From: Membranipora membranacea
Taxonomy: Eukaryota; Bryozoa; Gymnolaemata; Cheilostomatida; Membraniporidae
Length of the DNA stretch: 60,000 nt
Reading direction: 5' to 3'
Assembly: GCA_914767715.1 (NCBI GenBank)
Contig: OU612070.1
Coordinates: 2,251,501 to 2,311,500, forward strand
The stretch's first letter is position 1. Each line of letters opens with the position of its first letter. A program made the position numbers and the translations under genes. This document shows positions 47,701 to 60,000 of the stretch, one piece after another. The notes beneath the pieces are model-generated. The model was not told the DNA's origin. It saw nothing but the letters and a program-made list of their open reading frames with translations, and searched no databases.

Positions 47701-50700
47701 ATATGACATGGTTTCATTATACTTTTGTTTTAAGTTCCGCCAGCCTCATTTGGCCAGAACAAATGTTAATTGTTCAATTTTTTTATATTGTTGTTATATG
47801 ATCTATGCTGGTGATGGTTATTATACTGTAGAGTTTGTAGATACGAGCCAGGAGAATGAGATATCAGTGTGCTCCTCAGAGGAGGAGGAGTCTGAGGACT
47901 CTAATGAGGAGTACGAGGAGGAGGCTAGGGGCAGCTGCTGTAAGGATATGAAATCGCTATTCGGCAGCGGTGAGGGTGACGCTGAGATGTTAGAGAGACC
48001 CAAGAGATCACTTCCTGTTAGTCTCATGTGTGCTCTGGTAAGTCATTGACAGCTGATGAATTTTGTGTTTTAGACTTATGAGTCTTAAATTTTGTACACT
48101 GCTCATTACAAACTGGCTAAGTTAAGTACATAACATATATTTAATTTCAGCTAAATTCTCAAAGATATGTATGGATCAATAATGAGAAGACATGTAAATC
48201 TAAGACCTGATAATTAGGAGTTATGCCGTGTTGCTACTATAGATGCTGAATCACAAAGAGTTGCCCGCCTTGCTCACTTTAATTGTGCAAAATTATATTA
48301 CATATATCATAATGTGGCGCATGCTAAACGCTAACAAGTGATACCTTCATTGATTATATACAGCCTCTTCGTCTCTCAGTGTGTTTTGTTTTGCTCTCAC
48401 AGAGAGAAGAGAACCCTGTACAGGTGGTACATGTATACGGAGAGCCGTCATCAAAGAGACCTAAGGCAGGAAGGACTAGCAAGAACTCTATTAGTGTAAG
48501 TCAAAACTGATCAAATTATCACAATCACATCATTAAGAGAACTGTTGGGTAGAGGCTCCACAGGGAGATGTAATGTACTGGTTGCTTCACTGAGAAAAAC
48601 CACCAGGATTCATGAAAGCCTAAAAGAGACATTATTTATAAGATTTGGAAACAGTTATTATATCTTAGGGCAGGATAAATAAGTGCAGTAGTTGGTTGTG
48701 ACAATACAGTCTTATTAGAATATCTGACAGTGTCACCACATCTTTATTTGATCCAAAAGACTATGAACGCCTTTCTCCACTGCCGCCCTATGATTATTGA
48801 GGTCATTCATATGAACATATGGCATGAAGATGCCATGCATTGTCAGATAATGTATTATTGCTTGTTTTTTTTCTTCACAGGGGGATGTAGAAAACTCAGG
48901 CAGTATTTGTGAGTCTACATGTGAACAGTTGACATCAGATAGTGACGCATCACCCATGAAGCCGGCAGCCTCATATAGTCATCGCTCAGGGGGCGTAGAC
49001 AGTCATCGCTCAGCTGGTGTAGACAGCCATTGCTCAGGGGGTGTGGACAGTCATCACAACATGAAAATGTTAGCAGGGTTGGAACCGGATGATGTGCCAC
49101 CGCTTGTGGATAATCCTTTGTTGTAAGTTACTGTACTGCCCAATAACCACTGCAAAAATTGAATTATCTCAAACACTATTTGTATATTATATAGCTAAAG
49201 TGTATAGAGTTGAACAATTTGGTATTTTTTACCTCACTAACTGATATTTTCTTACAGGCCTGTCACTATTGAAGATCTGGAGTTGGCCATTGATGCATCA
49301 GGAGATCATCACAGAGTTCCTACTGTGACAACTAAGTTAGTCCGAACCCCTCCAAGCTCCCCAGGTAAGCTCTTTGTGTGTCGGTCATACATAAATAAGC
49401 AATGGCAAAATTCTATCTCGACTTACTGTGTAAATATGCTGGCAGATAGCGGAATACCACTTGCTGCCTGTGAACAATGCAACCATAGATCTGTATTTTG
49501 GTTACAAGGTGACATCATGTGAACCGTCCTGTCCCTTTAGTTTGTAATCTCCTATCTAGCCACAGATGATGCGAGCAATTTATATTGACTAAAACCATGA
49601 CTCTAACTAGCTTGTTTCTAACGACCACCTAGTTTGTGTCATGGCATTTTTATAGAGTTGGCAAGGGATTGCGGTAGAATAGAATGGTTATGATACATAG
49701 CCTCTGAATGCTCACTCACTAACTTTATATTAATAGCTGCGCCCTCGAAAGACAAAACAATATTTGGGTCAATTGATTGAGATCGACTTTGAACCAATAT
49801 CATGCGAGATAGAGTTCATCACAACACAGAAACAGCTGAAATAGGGTCGTCCCAAATGCAGCATGTTTCTAACAATTTGCTCATTATTACTATTATCATA
49901 AGCAGGAGGTTCGATGAAGTCAGATAAGAATATGGCAGATTTTGACGGTGAGGATTACATGTCAGAGGAAGAGCTGATGAGAATAGGTGAACTTCACGAG
50001 TTACAGAAACAGGGACATCATCATCTCACATCACATAGCCCGAGATCTCCTCCACAACAACACAGCCGGCGAGGTATCTAGTCTTATATTTTACCTGCTT
50101 CTTTTCCCTATTACCAAAGAAGCCGAATTCGGCATAGCCATATAAATGGGTATTAGGTATCAGTATGCTGTTGATATAGGTCACTCACAGCTAATGTTTT
50201 GTTGTTATAGTCGATATATTCACCCCTCAGTTTCAATAAAAGGTTAGAATGAGAAGTGAAAAATAGTTGTTTACGCTTATTTTGAGTCTTATCATTAATA
50301 GAAAATACTGAAAGTTCTCCCTCCTTCCACCAAGTTTATTTTTCTGATCTGTCTTTTAATGTCCTAAGATGTTTGTCTATACGCTCTCACACAGTTTCAC
50401 TTCTTTCTGTCATATTTTAGCCCTAGGTAGTTTGTCGAGCTGGGCGGAGGATTTAGATACCACAGAGGGATGTAACAGTAAGTACCTGGATGTAAGTCGA
50501 GTTACTGAGCCGGGTCATACTCTGCTCTGGGATCTAATACAGGACGATACAGCTGTAAGTCATATATAAGAACTCTGCAATTTTTTTCTCTTGTCGGTTC
50601 AATAGCATATTTAAATGGTCAAAACAAAATACCACACAGCAAGGAGGTTGCTTAGAGTTCTGAATAGCTTAGTGCGTTAAATCAAGGAGTACGAGATAAT

Positions 50701-53700
50701 CATGGAAATTTAAGCTTCATCTGAATAGTCAGGTATTGAGCTACATTGCTGACATCCTACTGGTCGTTGGAGAGGAATCCCTATTTGATAGGAGGTGATA
50801 ACTCTCTGCCAGTGAGATAACATTAATTTGTAAATATGTTGCATCTCCTGGGCTTTACTTACCGGTGTGAAATGATGAAGTGGACCACTGGAATTGCGAA
50901 GAAAAATCACTATAGATGGTACATTTTTCTCATGTCTTTTCTGTATAAAAACCTGTTTCGTGTTCACAAATTTAATTGCAAGTACCCTTACTCATATTTG
51001 TTGCAGCCCTGCCTGCCTGAAGGATTGATAATCGAGGCTGAAAAGTTACTGAGTGGCTTACTCTGTACTCACGATATGTCTCTGAATATCAAACTGGAGT
51101 TTATACAGGCGTGTATCAACAATATCAATCTGTACAAGTAAGTCAAGTTCTCTTCTGTAGTAGGTAAAGTAAAGTAATACAATCAATATAATATATAATG
51201 TCTATCTACCTGTCAATGGTGTGTCTACCAACAAAATCCGGTTACTAGTCCAGCTCCTCATGGCCTACTAAGAAAAATAGATTATTAATGGAAAACATAG
51301 ACTTAATATACTAGTATATCAAGTCTATGATGGAAAATTAATCTTTATTTTGTAGGTCATCAACTATTTCACTAAAGCTGCTTCCAAAGTTAATCTCATC
51401 ATTCCAGCACCCTTTGAGGACGACTCGAGAAATGCATGACACCACGCTGTAAGTAACTCTATATGGTACAAGTTACTAAAATGTTGATGACTTGCCATCA
51501 TTGACAAAACCATTTATCTTTCATGCTTAGTATCCAAACAGTAAGTAATGAACTCCAATCAGAAGTAACCTATGAGGTGTTGTGCAAGACCTTAGAGTGT
51601 CCTTTTCTCTCACAAAGTATCAAACAACTCTGTCTTTATCACAGACGATTTCGTTTGCGCTGGTTCCATAGCAGATGCCAACTACATTACCTGTTTACAT
51701 ACTTGATACGCAAACACATTTTACTTTCAATCATTCTCACTTCATCTACCACTTATGCCCAATTTAATATATTACGATGATCTGTCACAGGTATATCGAA
51801 GAGACTTATACCATGATGACTGTCTTCTTTGTTAATCTGGTCCAATTTAGACAAAATCTCAGCTCAGAGGTCGGCAGATACAAAAGCCTGTGAGTATATT
51901 ATAACTTATTTATTACAGCAGAATTCCGCTAGCATTACCAGTTTGAAAGAATCTTCACTTCAAAAAAGTTAGGCCATACAAGGTAGTGACTGTTTTTCAG
52001 CTTCATGGGTTTTTGCCTGTCCTAAATTTTTTAACCAAGCTATAGTTTAAATGTTCATAGTGGTGTGTAGGTAGCCATTATACTTCTATTTTTTTATATG
52101 TAAAAAAAAAATTTAACAATTCCTATTTGAAGGAGGTGTTGCACTATTCAAGTTTAATAGTCCCGTTATTGTATTTTGTTATTATTACAGGTATGGCTTG
52201 AGGACAGACATCAATGTCAGACTACATTTTCTCTCCTTTATCTACTCTTATGTCGCCTCGCCGGAATCTTTTTGTAAGTCAATACATCTCAGATACCGTG
52301 CGATTAATGTTCTACCAATGCTAGCCCCCAAATTCCTAAATATTAAAATAAACATTGACAAGCAAAAGAAGATATTTATTCAATCTAAATTTCTCAGAAT
52401 GACCAAAGATTTAAGCTTTTATTGAAGAAAGTTGCATGTATCAGACAGATAGTAGAACAAAGTGAGCTCAATCAAACTAACAAAGAGTGTGATAGCTTCC
52501 TAAGTTTTTGGTTCAGTTTTATCTGTATTACACGATGTTTGTAAAATAATAATCCTATATCTTATTATCAGGTCTGAATCATGAGCAGATTGACATAGTG
52601 TGGAAGTGTCTAGCTATGGATAAGGATACCTCAGATCATGTACTAAATTGGTTATATACTCAGGTCACCAGTAGGGAGTTCCATGCTCTTAGTCTAGATG
52701 CATTCAAATATATCTACACTGAAAAGGTATGCTGCGTAGTGGCAAATGAAATTGAGGCTCGCGCATCATCTTTGAGAAAGTGTGATCCCCTTGAATGCTC
52801 ACCGTCCACCTAGTCACTATTGATCAAATAACTTTTATTGCAATTAAAGTGACAAGTAGAAGATAGGCATTTTTCCATTTGAGAGAAATATTGTCATCAA
52901 TTCAGGAATTGTGCTCCAATACAAAAATCATGAGGAGACAAATTCAAAGTTTTTTTAAGTTGATCACAAGGGCTAAGTTTTTCTGAAATATGAGATTCTC
53001 ACTCCATTGAATAACTCCATTTTTGTCAATGATCGATGCAACATTGCATTACTGCTGTAAACTAATAACTATTACTAATAACTAATAACTATAACCAACC
53101 CACTCTCTTTTGCAGTTAACTCAGCTGAATCTGAAGGATCTTACAATGACAGGGTTTAACCTGTTTCATTTATTACATGAGATGTTGTCTCAGTCTAACT
53201 TAGGTGACTCCACAGCTCATGATAAACAGCTGTGGGACGTGGCTCTGAAATCTCAGTGTACAGAAGTCAGCCTCGCTGCTATCGATTACCTAAACAACTG
53301 CTACATGAGCGGTTAGTACATACTACTGTGTCTAACTCTTGTTCACTCTCTATACGAATTGTCATTACTTAAAATGCTGTATGTCAAATGGTGTGTTATT
53401 TATGAAATGAACTGCCTTGATTTTATCATATGATTATAAGGCAGCAATATCAATACTGGAACCGCAAATTTTGCATGGCATATAAGGTATGAGATTTAAC
53501 TGCATTTTGAATAATTCCCCCTACATATTAATGTGTCAAATTGCTTTCATTGCTCAGGAAACATTGTAGTTTGCTATTTGCGGCCATTAGTTGACTGTGA
53601 TACTATCCATCTCACAATGTAAACCTCGCTTCTAATGATTTACAGATAATGATTTATCTCGAGAGCCGGAGTTTATAGATAGATGTATGAAGTGTTTACT

Positions 53701-56700
53701 GTCAGCCCTGGAGACATTACATAATGACTGTGAGACGAGTATGCAGGTTATAGATAGAGGTCTATATCTACTAAAGAATCACATCGAGAGCTTCAGACAT
53801 AAATATGCTTTCCAGGTACTGCTATTGTTTTGCCTTATTGGTAGGAAGCTTTCACTTTGTGTTCAATATTACAAGTCAAATTTTAAAACGAGTGCTAATG
53901 GTTTGAGAAATACCAAGTTGATATTTGAGGGACCAGTGACAGTTGCTTTATCTTGCTCTATCATTGAATAACGAACTAGTTTTGTCACTTTGATACTTAC
54001 GCGTAATTTGTTGAGGAACCTTAAAATTATATATACAGTCCCAGATTTGGAATTGACATCATCATAAAAGATGTGCCTTGTTGGAAACTTATAACTGAGG
54101 TTACCATTATTTTGCTCCCTTTATGATTTCATAACACGGTTGATTCAACTTTTCAGCTGAAGATGTGGCAGTTGAGGGGCGGGCCTGTAGTCAGCCATCA
54201 ATGCGTAGAAGAGAAAGGAACTCAGCCTATCAAACTAATACTGTCTGCTCCTTCTCTCAGTACAATGAAGGGTAACAAACCGAGCTCTTATTATAAGGTT
54301 AGTCAAGGGGGTCAGGAGTTTGTTTGTTAGAGTTTAAAATGGACAAAGTTACACTTTTTGCTCTTAAAATCTGTGCTTGTGCCATCATAAGAATCTTATA
54401 CTTAATAATTATGACTCTTCTTTGAAGGATCACCTCTACATTATATTAATTGGCAAATCTTTCAACCTGCTATGTTTTTAAATTTCCAGACACCAAGATG
54501 TCATGTATCATTTCCTTTAGGATTCACAACTGATCAAGTTGTTTACTGCAATTGGCGATGTCTTTGTAAACATGACATATTTTAATGCTGGAAACCTTTT
54601 TTCCTCAAGGTAACTGTTGATGTGCTTCCCTCCGTCTTACTCGGGGAGCTGAGAGCGGATGTGACTAGCTGGTGGCATAAGTTGGTACGTCACCATCAAA
54701 AGTCGTCCTCCTCTGATACCCAATCTACTCAAGGGGGGCGGGGCGAGTCTGGCTCAGCCCACTCACATCCATCTCTCAGTGGTAAGACTGGTGCTGAGAC
54801 GCCACATGTCAGAATGATGGCCAACCAACAGGAATTAGGTGCAGAGCTGGATAAGAAAACTCTACATTCTCTGCAGATCAAAAATGACCAGGTGGGTTAA
54901 CAACATGATCGATGAACTATGTTGTATTTACATGAAGCAGATATAAATTCTGTGTTACCGTCTGGATATCTGTGATAGTTAATTATGCGTATTGATTGTG
55001 CAGATTCTTTATAATTTAAATTTCTATTTATTATGTAGATTGTGATTGTATCTGTGAGCTCCAATAGAGCTAAAATGAAACAGGAAGCGTCCATACAGCT
55101 CCCTCTGGTGACACACCTGGTGCCAATGATGATACTAGTACAGGAGCCTCACTTTGAGAATCTGTTTAATATGCTTCAAGTCCTCAGTAATCTTCAGCGT
55201 GTAAGTATTATAGTGAAATGTATGTCAGCAGTCTCTTAAGATTTGTTGCCCCCCCCCCCCCCCCCCCCCGCCCCAACAGAACAAAGCTTGCCAAGACAGA
55301 CTTAGATGTCACATCATACCATGTCTTAGTGTCACACTTGAGCTTTGCCACACTCCACACATAACCACTAACCTTAAGTAATGAGCATTGAAAGTAAAAC
55401 CACTAGAAAATCATGTCAAGTGTCTGTGCTGCTTTTCAAACATAGTGTTTTCAAAAATAGTACACATGCAGTGTTATTGTTATAGCTGCTACAGGTCAAC
55501 TCTGCAGCAGAATATTCAGGTCTCAGTTAGGTTCGGACATTCACTCAAGTACCTTGCAATTACTTATTAAAATAAACTGATGTGATTTGTCCCCTTAGCC
55601 AATCTGACCAGTGCATTCACTGGTCAGATTGGCCGGAGTGGTTGATATGATAGAATACCACAGTCACCACCCGATAGTATTTAACAACTAATATTAGAGG
55701 AGAAATATACCAAGTGTTTTACTGATTGATGTTTATTTGTTGTGATAGACGCTGCCGACAAACATACCATACAGACACATACTATGTAACAGAGCTAGAG
55801 TGCTGTCTCGTCGGGTGTGGGAGCTACTCATGGCCGTACCAACAAACCCTTCTATACTACAGTCTATATCTAAACTATCATCTCACAAGGATAAAACGGA
55901 CATGGCAGGGTTAGATTGGGAGCTTCTCTTACAGTCAACTACACCCTCTAAACTCATCTATTCTCTACAGGTGGGCATTTATTTGCTGCATGTACACAAT
56001 AAAAGCTCGGAATCTTCAATTTTTACTGGCAACTGAGGTCAGATTCAGATGGTGATTCAAGGAAATATAGAGAGACAACTTTTACCGCTTTATATATCAT
56101 TAAGATATATAAGTATAAACAAAATACCAATTTGAATGAACTTATAATATTGTTAATTACCCTGTATGTGGTGATTTAAAGCTTGTTGTAATATTAAAAT
56201 TTGATTGTTCACAGATAGTAGAGTCATTATCAGGCCTTGAGCGGAAGCACAAACCAAGTATTACAATATTATCAGAGACTGATCAAATACTCATCAAGTC
56301 AGACAGCGACTCCACGTCGGGGATATCAACAGGTGCTACCGGCAGCACTACCTCCGGCAGCGGCAGCAGACAGGATAAACATCTAGTCTGGAGCAGAAAG
56401 GTGTGTAATCAGACTTGTTATATGAGCTGGCACTTTGTGTGCCTTCAAAACAAATATTGGAAGGTTGAGGGTCCTCATATGAAATGATAACAGTGGAACA
56501 TATCCGCCCAATTGTTAATCGAGCTTTCACTGTGTATGTAACATGATGAATAAATATTTGTGAATTCTCATTGTTTATATACCAACTAGATTTTCCCCCA
56601 CACATAGACCCGACAATGTCGGACAGTTATAACTGCTGCCTAGATGTTCTTATTCCTGATTGCTGTGGTAGTTGTAATTGAAATGCCTGGCTTTTTTTGT

Positions 56701-59700
56701 TCTAGTTCATTATGGAGGGTGGGCTGCTACATTTGTTTAGTGTGTTGGCAGATAGAAAACTGGAGGAAGCTGGAGACAAACGCTGGTCTGAGGTAAGTCT
56801 GACTTGCGCTTGCTACTAGTATCTAATCAACTCTCCAAGTTGATCTCATCATGATCATCTCCTCAGCACTACAACACTACAACACTACAAGGAAACTAAA
56901 CCTGATATCTCACTTCATTATCTCTCTGTACTTACTACTCGATACTTACTTTGCAAAGTTACACATTGTGTACTTACTTTGTATATATATATATACTTTC
57001 TGTACTTACTATGTATGTATTTATACTTTCTGTACTTGTTCAGTGGCACCAGGAGGCTCTAGCCTACCTGCTCAGACTGCTCTGTCAGTTTGCAGTCATA
57101 CAGTTTGATGAAGGTGACGGCGCAGCAGGAAGTGATGTCACACAGACAGGCGGCAGCGATAACTCTGCTGTAGTTAGTCCAGCTAAGAGAGTCCAGGCTG
57201 TCACTCTTATACCCAAACTCAATAAGGTAAACATAATGGCAGAGCCATATCAACTGGGTGGTTAAGATATAAAGTTTGTTTATGTGCCACCCAATAGCAG
57301 ATATTATAGTTCTATTAAAATTTACTTCCCCTTTCTTTATATTGCAATGGTTTCTATGAGCATTCATGAATTCGTACATCAAGCGTTGGCTGCAAGCATG
57401 AAAGTATTTGGATACAAAACGTCTGAAGCATGATCCGATCTGACTCTCACATTCATTTATTGACTTGAAACAGATTAAGATAAGCTCCTATATATGACTC
57501 ATGAAATGTTTTAGAGTCCATTGTGAATCCTTTGATTGTAATATGTGATAACTACCCTTTCTTGTTCCCGTGTACTGACTCTAGTTATAATGTGTCTATC
57601 TCTGTAGATGATATTGGACATGATAGAATCTCGATACGATGATATATTTAATATTATATATTCAGTAATATATGAGTCTGTACAACCATCGAGCCATTCT
57701 CCATTCGGAGGCAGATTGGAAGGTAAGCATTCAATGGGTCCTTACTGGTGTCTGGCAACATCTAAAAGCTGCCAAAACCATTACCATTGTACCTCTCAGA
57801 GATCCCATTTCCAACCTTTGACTGCTCAATGGAACTATGACTTCTGAGTGAATGATTTTGGAATGTATTGGCCTACTTGATGAAGTAAAAGAATGTGGAT
57901 TTTGAGCAATGAGCATTTAGCCTCCCATGATTTGTAATGCTTTCGCAGCATGTAATAGAGCTACATCTGTGCCGATCATGACCTTTAGAAAACTGCATGG
58001 ACCATCATGTTACTTGGCGTTGATATCATTCAATGGTGCCTAACACTAACTATATAATATATCTTGCAGTGATACATCAGGCTATGGTATTCCTAGTATA
58101 CTGGGCATATTCCGATGACAAAGTAGAACAGAGTTTGAAGAATTCTGAAGAGCCCACATTTCTAGCTTGGCTGAAACGGCTAACCTTACTAGCTGCTGAG
58201 GTTTGTGTTACATTTAAGCTGGACTGAAATGTTCACTGAAAACTAGTGTGTAACTTTGTATGATTGTAAACAAACTAACATTCAGATCCGGATCGATGTT
58301 TGATGTTTCAGTTTGAAGTCTAATTCGCTGATATTAACGAGCACTGTCTTAGTTAACCTGCAATGTTATCATATTCATGCCATTAATGTCAAAACTATCC
58401 ATTATACCACTTCCTCACACAGCAGGTAGATAATTCAACAACCCCTGTAGAGTGTTTTAATTTAAAAAGATAATCCGTCTATTGAGCTGATTCAGACCAA
58501 TCACAGGAATATGTGGGTATTTGTTTAGTCTTTTAACATAAAACTTATACATATTCATATCATTTCCTAATAATTTTGTGTTTGTCTTTACAGTCACAGA
58601 TCAGGCAGGAGGCTTGTAAGAGTTTATACAGACTGTGTGTAGGTCAGCGCTCCTCACAGACCTATACAACATCAAGTCTAGCTGTCATGGTGCTATCTAC
58701 TCTACTAGAGCTGCTGCCGATAGCTGTCAGCCTAGAGCCGCTCATGTGTGAGGCACACGAGCCGACGGATAACAGGAAGAGTAAGATCGGCGTATCGTGT
58801 CAGGATTATCTCTGGCTCACCAGTCAGCTACTCGATAATATGGACGATGAGATTCTCAAACAGGTCTGTCTCAGATAAAACTCAAGCAATATTATAAGCA
58901 ATATCGAAATACCTTCTCATAAACTAAGTAGATCAGTTTGATTTTGATGCACAAAACCTTGCTTCACATTTTTTGAGGAAATTTAATTGAGTTGATAAAT
59001 GTATGTGAGAGACCAATACATTGACTCAATGCTAAAAACTGTTACTTCCTAATCACAGTTTGACCTGAACAAGTTAGCTGAGTTGGTGAGGCATTACATA
59101 TCCAGTCGTAGATTCTATGAGCAGAGACATTCATCGACAGAGGATGAAGGGCTGATAGGTCTACTCAATCTCCAAACTGTCATCATCAAGCATAATAACA
59201 CTTACAAAAACAGCTCAGACGCTCAGGTATAAGTTTGTTCTATCGGTAACTCATTATAAAGGAGTTCCTGTTTAGTTAGTTTTTAAGGCTGCTTGACTGT
59301 TTTCACACTTTTGCTGTGACAACTTTGAGACATTATTGAAACTTGATAGTTCCACAAAATTCAAAAAAATCCACCAGATTTTGACAGTTTGTCATTACAT
59401 GTTGATAAAGTGATTTTCAGAACCTCACAAGACAATCAAATAAAAAATGAATGTTAGTCCTATTCCCTAATGATGAGCTTATGATATCTGCATTGTGCAT
59501 TGTGCATTATGCATTGTGCATTGTGCATTATGCATTGTGCACAAATCAAGCACCTTTATGAAAAGCAATAAGAATTTACTTTCAACTTTTTAGCCAAGAA
59601 TTAAATCCTACTTTTAAATATTACAGGATCTTCTAACTGAGATATTTGACGGCTTATTTCTGCTGCCGTGTATTAAGAGTAGACATTTACCAAAGTGTAA

Positions 59701-59804
59701 GAGTAACACCTCTAGATGTGCTGCCTATGACCTGTTAGTAGAGCTGGCTAAAGGATCCCCTGTCAACTATTCATTCCTACACTCCAAACTCATTCAGCAG
59801 CATG
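41752..59804 (+). CDS. USP34: USP34 orthologue, N-terminal 35 exons (catalytic domain outside window)
   Basis: Exons: 41752-41794, 42419-42644, 43028-43184, 43487-43537, 44283-44432, 44901-44968, 45336-45528, 46023-46081, 46775-46946, 47214-47436, 47832-48037, 48403-48495, 48881-49122, 49258-49364, 49906-50073, 50421-50554, 51007-51137, 51356-51448, 51791-51889, 52191-52273, 52572-52726, 53116-53311, 53646-53815, 54157-54297, 54610-54891, 55039-55200, 55749-55970, 56215-56400, 56706-56792, 57044-57226, 57608-57722, 58070-58200, 58594-58863, 59059-59226 and 59627-59804. They total 5344 nt (about 1781 residues), with phase consistent throughout. Match to human USP34: 'HRQCLCCFKE', 'EHIFGPNLH', 'MADFDGE', 'HTLLWD', 'LSRRVWELL', 'AAYDLLVE'. 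USP34 is a large deubiquitinase acting in Wnt/axin signalling and the DNA damage response. The Cys-box of the peptidase is not in the window. Confidence 0.95.
43172..43346 (+). repeat. 30-bp minisatellite copying the USP34 exon 3 splice donor
   Basis: About five copies of a unit containing 'GTGGGGTCGAGGTAAGTATA' plus 'TGATCAGGCT'; two copies carry a 9-bp insert 'GATCGCTCT'. The first copy overlaps the true exon end (43184), so the donor GTAAGTA appears five times (at about 43185, 43215, 43245, 43285 and 43315). Only the first gives an open frame; the next codons read GTA AGT ATA TGA. Confidence 0.9.
46180..46192 (+). repeat. Poly-G run in a USP34 intron
   Basis: Thirteen G in a row, embedded in a G-rich stretch (46173-46200). 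It is prone to G-quadruplex formation and to length errors. Confidence 0.85.
47832..50554 (+). other. USP34: USP34 exons 11-16: acidic, low-complexity linker
   Basis: Includes a Glu/Ser-rich acidic run (exon 11), a basic patch with 'SKRPKAGR' (exon 12), three tandem S-H-x-S-x-G-V-D repeats (exon 13) and the conserved island 'NMADFDGE' (exon 15). The human protein also has an acidic Ser-rich linker with a long His run here. It is probably disordered. Confidence 0.85.
51007..54297 (+). other. USP34: USP34 exons 17-24: helical repeat region
   Basis: Conserved blocks: 'EGLIIEAEKLL', 'ISLKLLPKL', 'NHEQIDIVWKCL', 'LNWLYTQVTSREFHALSL', 'MTGFNLFHLLHEM' and 'VIDRGLYLLKNHIESFR'. All align in order with human USP34. 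No enzyme motif is expected in this part. Confidence 0.9.
55249..55269 (+). repeat. Poly-C run in a USP34 intron
   Basis: Twenty-one C in a row, then G and four more C, just past the exon ending at 55200. The exact length in an assembly is unreliable. Confidence 0.85.
55598..55633. repeat. Perfect 16-bp palindrome with a 4-base loop
   Basis: 'GCCAATCTGACCAGTG' at 55598-55613 is the exact reverse complement of 55618-55633, around CATT. It sits in the USP34 intron 55201-55748, about 115 bases before the next exon. Confidence 0.85.
56935..57040 (+). repeat. Degenerate TACTT/(TA)n tandem repeat
   Basis: Repeated 'TTTCTGTACTTACTATGTAT'-type units with a (TA)n core directly upstream of the acceptor at 57044. 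It doubles as a T-rich tract. Confidence 0.6.
59489..59541 (+). repeat. TGCATTG tandem repeat
   Basis: About seven copies of a 7- to 8-base unit (TGCATTG/TGCATTA) in the last complete USP34 intron of the window. Confidence 0.8.
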
Positions 59805-60000
59805 GTATGTAGACATATTCTATCTACTCTATCTACTCTATTGGGTGATAATAGAATAAGAATAGCCTCTCACTTTCTCAAACGTGGTATTTTGGAATGC
59901 TCCAACATTTTACCGGTGAAAGAAACGAAAGAATTGTTGAACTACTAAACAATCACATTAGTATGCACATCTGCTTACAAAAATAATCTAATTGTGTTTT

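Larger units (their letters stand above)
54610..59804 (+). other. USP34: USP34 exons 25-35: ubiquitin-like and pre-catalytic region
   Basis: Exons 24-26 span the segment that in human USP34 resembles a ubiquitin-like fold ('VTVDVLPSVLLGELRADVTS' to 'IVIVSV'). Later blocks 'LSRRVWELLMAVPTNPS', 'FLAWLKRLTLL' and 'KCKSNTSRCAAYDLLVELAK' lead up to the peptidase domain, which begins roughly 100 residues later in human. It must lie beyond 60000. Confidence 0.88.

Overview
The window is animal nuclear DNA: AT-rich, with many short coding exons joined by GT-AG introns, tRNA-derived repeats, a LINE fragment, minisatellites and foldback repeats. Five protein genes could be assembled exon by exon, with the reading phase checked at every junction. 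A cGAS-like gene without the vertebrate zinc-ribbon, together with an unusual CRIM1 architecture, suggests an invertebrate (probably marine), but the species cannot be named from this sequence.

Layout. (1) 53-2264, + strand: the 3' part of a cGAS-like/Mab-21 nucleotidyltransferase gene (five exons, 5' end outside the window) with a long lysine-rich tail. (2) 2265-3979: repeats, including an inverted-repeat element with a tRNA-like body and a LINE tail. (3) 3980-9033 and 11414-15930, both - strand: two tandem copies of one seven-exon gene with identical intron phases, predicted to encode type II membrane, probably Golgi, glycosyltransferase-like proteins of 388 and 394 residues. Exons 3-5 are nearly identical, whereas the N- and C-terminal parts have diverged. 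(4) 15931-21375: non-coding, with a striking 86-bp-arm hairpin and a minisatellite. (5) 21376-39615, - strand: a complete CRIM1 orthologue (13 exons, 844 residues: IGFBP domain, VWFC and antistasin repeats, one membrane segment). (6) 41752-59804, + strand: the first 35 coding exons (about 1781 residues) of a USP34 orthologue. The catalytic USP domain lies beyond the right edge.

The genes do not form a pathway. CRIM1 is a membrane-anchored regulator of TGF-beta/BMP ligands. USP34 is a giant deubiquitinase linked to Wnt/axin signalling. The cGAS-like gene belongs to innate nucleic-acid sensing. CRIM1 and USP34 are divergently transcribed about 2.1 kb apart. The most notable points are the cGAS-like gene with its basic tail, the mosaic divergence of the tandem glycosyltransferase-like pair, a minisatellite that copies a USP34 splice donor five times, and the long perfect-looking foldback at 19249-19455. 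Gene and family calls rest on remembered family motifs and splice-phase consistency; no database search was run.
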